DNA from: CAWEHT01 sp963808455
GTDB taxonomy: Bacteria; Chloroflexota; Anaerolineae; CG2-30-64-16
DNA length: 6,996 nt
Direction of reading: 5' to 3'
Assembly: GCA_963808455.1 (NCBI GenBank)
Contig: CAWEHT010000391.1
Location: forward strand, 1 to 6,996
Shown piece after piece: positions 1 to 4,263 of the stretch (the stretch's first letter is position 1; every line of letters starts with the position of its first letter). The translations under genes were made by a program, and so were the position numbers. The notes beneath the pieces are model-generated. The model was not told the DNA's origin. It saw nothing but the letters and a program-made list of their open reading frames with translations, and searched no databases.

Positions 1-188
1 CACGCATCGTGGCAATATCCATATCCATGCAGCAGCCAGCCCTGTCCAAATTAGCCCACCGCAGCGCGGCAACCAAGCTCGGTGGAAGCAAGCCGGGCTG
101 CGTCCCGGCACGGTAGCGCAACATGACCTCGCCCTGGGACCGGTGGGCATGCCCTCTTGTGGGGCCCGGCAGCGCCGTCCCGGCGGGC
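1..188. other. Left-edge non-coding stretch downstream of the chemoreceptor
   Basis: This stretch lies after the chemoreceptor stop codon and runs to the window edge. I see no complete gene in it. It contains a GC-rich inverted repeat (92-109). Close to the edge, an ATG on the minus strand at 28 begins the reading MDMDIATMR, which runs off the window. That could be the first codons of a further minus-strand gene, but nine codons are too few to judge, and the purine-rich AGGG upstream is about 11 nt away, further than ideal. Confidence 0.5.
92..109 (-). terminator. Weak candidate terminator hairpin after the chemoreceptor gene
   Basis: On the minus strand the sequence reads GCCGGG-ACGCAG-CCCGGC, a perfect 6-bp stem with a 6-nt loop, about 80 nt past the chemoreceptor stop. 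It is followed by TTGCTTCC rather than a run of T. It could stall or end transcription, but it is not a classical intrinsic terminator. In such GC-rich DNA a stem this short can arise by chance. Confidence 0.25.
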
Positions 189-1199
189 TCACCTTTGCCG
201 GGAGGGCGCGGGCCCTTGGTACGCTGCGGCGTCAGCGCCTCGCCCCGGCGATGGCAACTGCCCCGCGGCGGGCGGGGGCGGCCGGCCCGGCTTGCCTCGC
301 TGGGCCGGCTTCACCGGCTGGGGCCTGGCCCGCTGTTCTTGCCTCGCCCCGGTGTCGAACAGCGCCACGGTCCGGCGCAAGGACACGGAAAGGTCGGCCA
401 TCTCCCTTGCCGACGCCGCGACTTCCTCCACCTGCGCCGACAGCTCCTCGGTGCTGGCCGACGCCTCCTGGAACGACCCCGAGTTTGCCTCCGTCGAGGC
501 CGCGGCGCAATCGATATCCTGCAGGATCTGGTCGAGCTCGCTCCCCATCGCCTGCGCCCGGCTCGTCGTCTGCTCGCTGCCGCGCGTTACCACCTCGAGC
601 GCCGACATCACCTGCGCCGCCATCTGCTGGATTTGGGCTGCCGCCTTCTGGATGTTGGCCACTGCCGTGTCGCTCTGGGCCGTCGTGGCCAGGATCTCCG
701 ACAACGATTGGCCTGCCGATGTGGCAGCCTCGACGCCGCGCGCCACGTCGCCGTCTTCCTGCTGCGTGACGCGGATAGTCTGCTCGGTCGTGACCTGCAC
801 CGCCCGGATCAGGGTGGCGATCTCGCGCGACGCCGAGGCCGACTTCTCGGCCAGCTTGCGTACTTCGTCCGCCACCACCGCAAAGCCCCGGCCCTGTTCC
901 CCGGCCCGCGCCGCCTCGATGGCCGCGTTCAGCGCCAGCAGGTTGGTCTGGTCGGCGATGTCCTGGATGGTCGAAACGATCCTCCCGATCTCGTCCGACC
1001 GCTGGCCCATTTCCCGCACGTGCGAGCCGACCTGTGTGGCGCTCTCGCGGATCGCAGCGATGCCCGCCACGGCCGCCTGCACGGTACGGGCGCCGGTCTG
1101 CGCCGTGGAAGCCGACCGGTGCACGATCTCGGCGCTACTGTCGGCCGCCGACACGACCACGCCGAGGCTCTGGCTGAGCTGCTCCAGCGAGGCACGCGC
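189..1199 (-). CDS. Methyl-accepting chemotaxis protein, C-terminal (signalling) part, frameshifted
   Basis: This is the cytoplasmic signalling half of a chemoreceptor, which would bind CheW and CheA and control kinase activity for motility or a related behaviour. It lies in a different frame from the N-terminal half (1944 to about 1200). Reading from 1199 gives 336 residues starting ARASLEQLSQ. The hairpin tip is textbook: IADQTNLLALNAAIEAARAG, then GRGFAVVADEVRKLAE, at about residues 322-368 of the repaired 584-aa protein. Long helical coiled-coil stretches flank it. After the usual end of the domain (SLRRTVALFDTG) there is an extra tail of about 50 residues rich in Pro, Gly, Arg and Ala, with no CheR/CheB docking pentapeptide. 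A GTG at 1160 could be taken as a start by gene callers, but no ribosome site supports it. The family call is certain; the ligand is unknown. Confidence 0.93.
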   Translation of the reverse strand, partial: ARASLEQLSQSLGVVVSAADSSAEIVHRSASTAQTGARTVQAAVAGIAAIRESATQVGSHVREMGQRSDEIGRIVSTIQDIADQTNLLALNAAIEAARAGEQGRGFAVVADEVRKLAEKSASASREIATLIRAVQVTTEQTIRVTQQEDGDVARGVEAATSAGQSLSEILATTAQSDTAVANIQKAAAQIQQMAAQVMSALEVVTRGSEQTTSRAQAMGSELDQILQDIDCAAASTEANSGSFQEASASTEELSAQVEEVAASAREMADLSVSLRRTVALFDTGARQEQRARPQPVKPAQRGKPGRPPPPAAGQLPSPGRGADAAAYQGPAPSRQR

Positions 1200-1944
1200 C
1201 TCGTGCGCCGTGCTCGGCCTCCGTCCCGGCGTCCCTGGCGATCTGCGCCACCTGCTGGCCGAAATCGGCCATCGACACCGTGACGCCGTTCATCCTGCTC
1301 GATTCTTCGCTCGCCGACCCGGCCAGGTGCTGCATGGTGCTGGCGATCTGACCGGTGGCGCCGCCCGACTGTTCTGCCGCGCTGGCCAGCTGTTCGCTGG
1401 CGCGCTCCACGCTGTCGGCGCCTTCCGCCACCTGGCCGGCGATCTGGCGCAGGCCATCGATCATGCGCACGAAGATGTGGCCCAGCTCGTCCTTCTCGCA
1501 GCGCGGGGTCATCTTGACGGTCAGGTCGCCGTTGGCGATGCGCTCTGCCACCGCCACCATGTCGGCCAGGAAGTTCTCAGTGCCTGCCAGCCCCGACCCC
1601 AGCGCGGCCAGCTCGTTCGCCTGGGTCAGGATGGCTTGCTTCGCCGACTCGGGAATGTCGCGATTCAGGTCGCCTTTGGCCAGCCTGGAGGATGCAAATG
1701 CCATCAGCGCTATGGGTGCCAGCACGGAGCGGCTGATCGCCCAGCCGATGATCAAGCCGGCGAGCGAGAGAAACAGGACGGCGGCCACGATCTCCAGGCG
1801 GGCGCTGCCGGCCGCGCCGCCTGAGGCCCCCTTCGCAGCCGCGGAGATGCCGTTCAAAGCGGTCCCGCCCACGACCAGGGCGGTCAGCGGGCCCATCATC
1901 GCGAGGATCGCGAATTTCCAGCGCAGCGAGAGATGATGCAGCAT
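1135..1944 (-). CDS. Methyl-accepting chemotaxis protein, N-terminal (membrane and HAMP) part, frameshifted
   Basis: This is the membrane-anchored half of the same chemoreceptor. I chose the ATG at 1944 (MLHHLSLRWKF) because AAGGGG lies 7 nt upstream; an earlier in-frame GTG at 2001 has no such site. Transmembrane segment 1 is at about residues 10-30 and segment 2 at about 51-71. They are separated by only about 20 small residues (Gly, Ala, Ser), so there is no periplasmic ligand domain. Two HAMP-like linkers follow (about 70-122 and 123-170, the second with ANGDLTVKM and KDELGHI). Helical signalling sequence then continues to residue 248. There an apparent extra G at about 1200 shifts the frame, and the reading ends in a spurious tail at a TAG at 1135. 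Dropping one base restores EHGARARASLEQLSQ and joins it to the signalling domain in 189-1199. Input sensing may come through the membrane, the HAMP domains or a partner protein. Confidence 0.9.
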   Translation of the reverse strand: MLHHLSLRWKFAILAMMGPLTALVVGGTALNGISAAAKGASGGAAGSARLEIVAAVLFLSLAGLIIGWAISRSVLAPIALMAFASSRLAKGDLNRDIPESAKQAILTQANELAALGSGLAGTENFLADMVAVAERIANGDLTVKMTPRCEKDELGHIFVRMIDGLRQIAGQVAEGADSVERASEQLASAAEQSGGATGQIASTMQHLAGSASEESSRMNGVTVSMADFGQQVAQIARDAGTEAEHGARGACLAGAAQPEPRRGRVGGRQ

Positions 1945-2107
1945 AGTACTACCCCTTGCCATGACGAAATGCAGCAGCATTTTGTTGGCGCCCGAGGCCA
2001 CACAGCAGCTTAGCTCTTAGATCGGCCACTCAGCCACGCCGGAACAGCCTCATCGCGTAGTACCATATGCCCAATGCGGAAAAAAGGGAATAGGAAATAG
2101 GGAATAT
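1945..2107. other. Intergenic gap between tag and the chemoreceptor gene
   Basis: These 163 bp separate the tag stop from the chemoreceptor start. They hold the chemoreceptor ribosome site (AAGGGG, minus strand 1957-1952), an A6/T6 run at 2080-2085 and the 7-bp tandem repeats. I find no convincing sigma-70 promoter on the minus strand; a CATATG near 2069-2064 lacks a good -35 partner. The chemoreceptor may therefore be read through from the GNAT-tag operon or use an unrecognised promoter. No hairpin terminator is visible after tag. Confidence 0.5.
2086..2106 (+). repeat. Three 7-bp tandem repeats (GGGAATA type)
   Basis: The sequence is GGGAATA, GGAAATA, GGGAATA: three consecutive heptamers, the middle one with a single change. 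The array lies directly after the tag stop codon and next to a run of A. Its low GC stands out from the surrounding DNA. Heptamer arrays of this kind can vary in copy number between strains. Confidence 0.75.
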
Positions 2108-2665
2108 TCAACCGACTTCCGCGTGCCGGAAGCAATCGACAAGGTGATCGTTGACCATGCCTACAGCCTGCATATGCGCGTAGCAGATCGTCAACCCGAC
2201 GAACTTGAAGCCGCGGCGAACCAGGTCCTTGCTCAGCGCATCGGAGGTTGCGGTCTTTGCCGGGATCTCGCTCAGCGTACGCCAGTGGTTGCGCACGGGC
2301 CGGCCTTCCACGAACGACCACATATACCGATCAAAAGTGCCGAATTCACCTTGTACCTTCAGAAACGCCTGCGCATTGCCGATCGCGGCCTCGATCTTGC
2401 GCCGGTTGCGGATGATGCCCGGGTTGGCCAGGAGCGCCTCTACCCTGGCCACGCCGTAGGCTGCGACGGTTGCCGGATCGAAATTGTCGAAAGCCAGGCG
2501 GTAGGCAGCCCGCTTGCGTAGCACAGTCGCCCAGCTCAGCCCGGCCTGCGCTCCCTCCAGCACCAGGAACTCGAATAGCAGCCGGTCATCGTGCACCGGC
2601 ACGCCCCATTCCGTATCATGGTAGGCCATCATCTCCCCGGTCGCCGCCCAGGTACACCGTTGCAT
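2108..2665 (-). CDS. tag: DNA-3-methyladenine glycosylase I
   Basis: Tag removes 3-methyladenine from alkylated DNA in the cytoplasm, the first step of base-excision repair. The 185-residue product matches the usual family length of about 187 and aligns along its whole length with the E. coli enzyme as I remember it. Shared blocks include AYHDTEWGVP, LEGAQAGLSW, the IIRNRRKIEAAIGNA region, SDALSK and RRGFKFVG. The four zinc ligands of this family are all present: Cys4, His16, His174 and Cys178. Glu37, in the LEGAQAGLSW block, corresponds to the key acidic residue, and Trp45 to the base-pocket tryptophan. The ATG at 2665 has GAGGGAG about 8 nt upstream. The gene begins 33 bp after the GNAT stop, so the two are probably co-transcribed. 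The gene looks intact and functional. Confidence 0.97.
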   Translation of the reverse strand: MQRCTWAATGEMMAYHDTEWGVPVHDDRLLFEFLVLEGAQAGLSWATVLRKRAAYRLAFDNFDPATVAAYGVARVEALLANPGIIRNRRKIEAAIGNAQAFLKVQGEFGTFDRYMWSFVEGRPVRNHWRTLSEIPAKTATSDALSKDLVRRGFKFVGLTICYAHMQAVGMVNDHLVDCFRHAEVG

Positions 2666-2698
2666 GGCGTGTGCTCCCTCGTTGTAGATCAGGCCGGC

Positions 2699-3190
2699 TC
2701 AGCGCTGCGGCGCGCCCTCGGCATCGGCCGGGCCGCCAGGTGCCCCCAAGCGCGCCCAGAAGCTAAACCCGTGCCTTTCGAACCCGAGGCTTTCGTAGAA
2801 GCGGTGGGCGGCCTCCCTCTGGAGGTTGCTGGACAGCGCCAGCTTGTAGCACCCGGCCTGGCGGCACTCGTCCATCGCGCGACGCATCATCGACCGCCCC
2901 ACCCCTTGGCCCTGCCAGCGCGAAGCCACGATCACGTCTTCCACCACCCCCGACGGCGCCCCCAGGTGGCCCAGGTTGTCCATGATGAGCAGCTCGAAGG
3001 TGCCGATCACCTCGCTTCCCCGCGTGGCCACATACAGCGCGTAGCTCGGGTAGCGCCCCATGCGTTCCCAGATGCGCTCCGCCTGGCACAAGTCCAGCAC
3101 GTGCTCGGGTCCGGGCTCGAGCTCGGCGTACAGGGCCAGGACGCCGGGCAGGTCGGCGCTGGTCGCCTTGCGTATCTCGATGGACAGCAT
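2699..3190 (-). CDS. GNAT-family N-acetyltransferase
   Basis: This 163-residue enzyme should transfer an acetyl group from acetyl-CoA to an amine; the substrate is not known. A single GNAT fold spans nearly the whole protein. The acetyl-CoA loop R-x-x-G-x-G is RWQGQG at residues 91-96, following the beta-4 strand EDVIVAS. The C-terminal motif is AHRFYESLGFERHGFSFW at about 128-145. The layout, with the ALSSN strand before AHRFY, resembles aminoalkylphosphonate acetyltransferases of the PhnO type, but that is a resemblance and not an assignment. A short Pro/Gly/Ala tail ends the protein. The ATG at 3190 was chosen because AAGGGGGG lies just upstream; a further upstream ATG would add 41 residues that do not look like GNAT sequence. 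It is the first gene of a likely two-gene unit with tag. Confidence 0.93.
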   Translation of the reverse strand: MLSIEIRKATSADLPGVLALYAELEPGPEHVLDLCQAERIWERMGRYPSYALYVATRGSEVIGTFELLIMDNLGHLGAPSGVVEDVIVASRWQGQGVGRSMMRRAMDECRQAGCYKLALSSNLQREAAHRFYESLGFERHGFSFWARLGAPGGPADAEGAPQR

Positions 3191-3251
3191 ATTCCCCCCT
3201 TCCCTACAGGATCCAATGACCTGTCCGGGCGAATGCTCGGGCTCCACCCCG

Positions 3252-3280
3252 ATCTTGGCATCGAACGCCACGGGTGTCAA
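3252..3280 (-). promoter_or_regulatory. Candidate promoter of the GNAT-tag operon
   Basis: On the minus strand a perfect -35 box TTGACA (3280-3275) is followed by a 17-bp spacer and CAAGAT (3257-3252), which matches TATAAT at only three of six positions. The predicted start near 3245 leaves an untranslated leader of about 55 nt before the GNAT ATG. The perfect -35 and ideal spacing support it; the weak -10 lowers confidence. Confidence 0.5.
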
Positions 3281-3580
3281 GCTCCGGCCAACCTTGCTGC
3301 AGGGCGAACTCATGGTGCAGCGAAGGAGAACGACCAGGCTGCGCGCTCTCAGTTGACAGCTGAGACCGCGCGGCAGACCTCGCGACGGCGCGCGGCCCTC
3401 CGGGTGTAAAGTGGAGCTTCACAGACGGAGCGCTCGCTGCTTGCGGGGCGGCCCGAACGGCACGGCGGCCGTGCGCTACCAGTTTACAGGGGCCCGGCCT
3501 GGCGGCAAGCAGACCCCCTCTCCCGCCGAGCTCCGATCGTCGAAATTCCTGCGATTGGCGGCTGCGAAGGCCTTCCGGGG

Positions 3581-3609
3581 CCATCCTGGAAATTCCTTCG
3601 ACAGGATGG
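3581..3609. repeat. Inverted repeat CCATCCTG / CAGGATGG
   Basis: Perfect 8-bp arms (3581-3588 and 3602-3609) flank a 13-nt loop. The loop and the DNA 47 bp upstream share a direct 9-mer, GAAATTCCT (3542-3550 and 3589-3597). There is no T run on either side, so it is not an intrinsic terminator. It could be an RNA hairpin or a protein-binding dyad. Confidence 0.5.
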
Positions 3610-3663
3610 GCGCCGCGGAACAAACTGGCCTGGCGCCACCGGCCCCGGGGCCCAAAATTGGAG

Positions 3664-3680
3664 TGTACAAACATTGTACA
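3664..3680. promoter_or_regulatory. Operator-like dyad TGTACA-N5-TGTACA
   Basis: The sequence TGTACAAACATTGTACA carries two identical copies of the self-complementary hexamer TGTACA, spaced 11 bp start to start, about one helical turn. That spacing would put two half-sites on one DNA face. The dyad lies in a small AT-richer island, flanked by GGGGCCCA (3647-3654) and its exact complement TGGGCCCC (3684-3691). It is about 290 bp upstream of the kinase promoter and 400 bp upstream of the GNAT promoter. No regulator gene is in view. Confidence 0.45.
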
Positions 3681-3933
3681 GAGTGGGCCCCCGGTTGCCG
3701 GCGTGGCCCACGCCCATCCGCAGGGAAAGCCCTCGGTCGCAGCGTCCCTCATTCTGACCGCAGCGCCAATCTCGGGTCCGCGAGCCGGCCTGCGCCGCAG
3801 CGAGCCGCTGGCGACGAAGTCCCCGCAGGGGGAAAATCCGGCCTGCCCTCGGCGAATGGGCTCCCTGTTTCTGCAGTGGGCGGGACCGAGCGCCGTCCGG
3901 TGAGGGCAATGCACACCTCGGCCCGCTCCATGC

Positions 3934-3962
3934 TTGCCCATTATCGAGAAATCTGTCATAAT
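3934..3962 (+). promoter_or_regulatory. Candidate promoter of the histidine kinase gene
   Basis: TTGCCC (3934-3939, four of six matches to TTGACA) is followed by a 17-bp spacer and CATAAT (3957-3962, five of six matches to TATAAT). A TGT immediately before the -10 gives an extended -10 element. It sits in the lowest-GC patch of this region and points toward the kinase. Initiation near 3969 would make a leader of about 295 nt. Confidence 0.6.
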
Positions 3963-3963
3963 A

Positions 3964-3973
3964 GTGTTAACAC
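3964..3973. promoter_or_regulatory. Perfect palindrome GTGTTAACAC over the predicted start site
   Basis: A perfect 10-bp palindrome begins one base after the -10 box and covers the predicted transcription start. A protein bound here would block initiation, so it is a plausible repressor operator for the kinase. The position argues for it; no cognate regulator is visible. Confidence 0.45.
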
Positions 3974-4135
3974 AGCAGATCTCCCATAGCAGCGTTAAAG
4001 CAGTGGCCGAACATCGCCGTGGCCTTGTGGACGGTGTTGGCTCCTGGTCGCGGTTCTCTGCGAGGTAGCGCTCAAGGTTAGCTGGTGGAGCTTGCCCGGC
4101 CGGGCTACCCACAATATCTCCCCATCCCTGTCTCG

Positions 4136-4176
4136 GCCTGGCAGCGTGACCACCAGGCTCGACACGTGCGCGTGTC
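4136..4176 (+). repeat. Two adjacent hairpins in the kinase leader
   Basis: GCCTGG (4136-4141) pairs with CCAGGC (4153-4158) across an 11-nt loop. GACACG (4161-4166) pairs with CGTGTC (4171-4176) across TGCG. They follow the 12-bp palindrome GCCCGGCCGGGC at 4094-4105. All lie in the transcribed leader if the promoter at 3934 is right. No T run follows, and I recognise no riboswitch class. Confidence 0.35.
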
Positions 4177-4263
4177 CCGGGCCTTGACGATGATCGGGTT
4201 CGACGAGTGCGTGCGCTCCGGGCCTGGCCCAACCGTCGCTGGACATTGTCGAGGGTTCGGCCT

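Larger units (their letters stand above)
3191..4263. other. Long non-coding divergent intergenic region with many inverted repeats
   Basis: About 1.07 kb separate the divergent GNAT and kinase genes. Open frames exist on both strands because of the high GC, but their translations are low-complexity, rich in Arg, Pro, Gly and Ala, and show no family motif. I take them as non-coding. The stretch holds several short inverted repeats: TCTCAG/CTGAGA at 3347-3365, GCACGG/CCGTGC at 3460-3474, CCATCCTG/CAGGATGG at 3581-3609, GGCCCCGGGGCC at 3641-3652, GGGGCCCA/TGGGCCCC at 3647-3691, GCCCGGCCGGGC at 4094-4105 and GACACG/CGTGTC at 4161-4176. I looked for tRNA, RNase P RNA and tmRNA landmarks and saw none. 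It could hold a regulatory RNA, binding sites or an eroded gene. Confidence 0.55.

Noticed and set aside
123..1824. Long plus-strand frames opposite the chemoreceptor
   Set aside because: They are antisense shadows of the conserved chemoreceptor coding sequence and show no protein family signal.
2086..2106. CRISPR array or transposon end
   Set aside because: The units are only 7 bp with no spacers, and there is no transposase or target duplication in the window.
3411..3989. A 192-codon plus-strand frame in the intergenic region
   Set aside because: No recognisable domain, no convincing ribosome site, and low-complexity composition; it also runs through the kinase promoter.
4094..4105. GCCCGGCCGGGC as an intrinsic terminator
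   Set aside because: It is a perfect palindrome but has no usable loop and no T run on either strand.
3191..4263. A known structural RNA (tRNA, RNase P RNA, tmRNA) or rRNA fragment
   Set aside because: I looked for the RNase P and tmRNA core motifs and tRNA T-arm with matching stems and found none; GGTTCGA at 4198-4204 has no tRNA fold around it.
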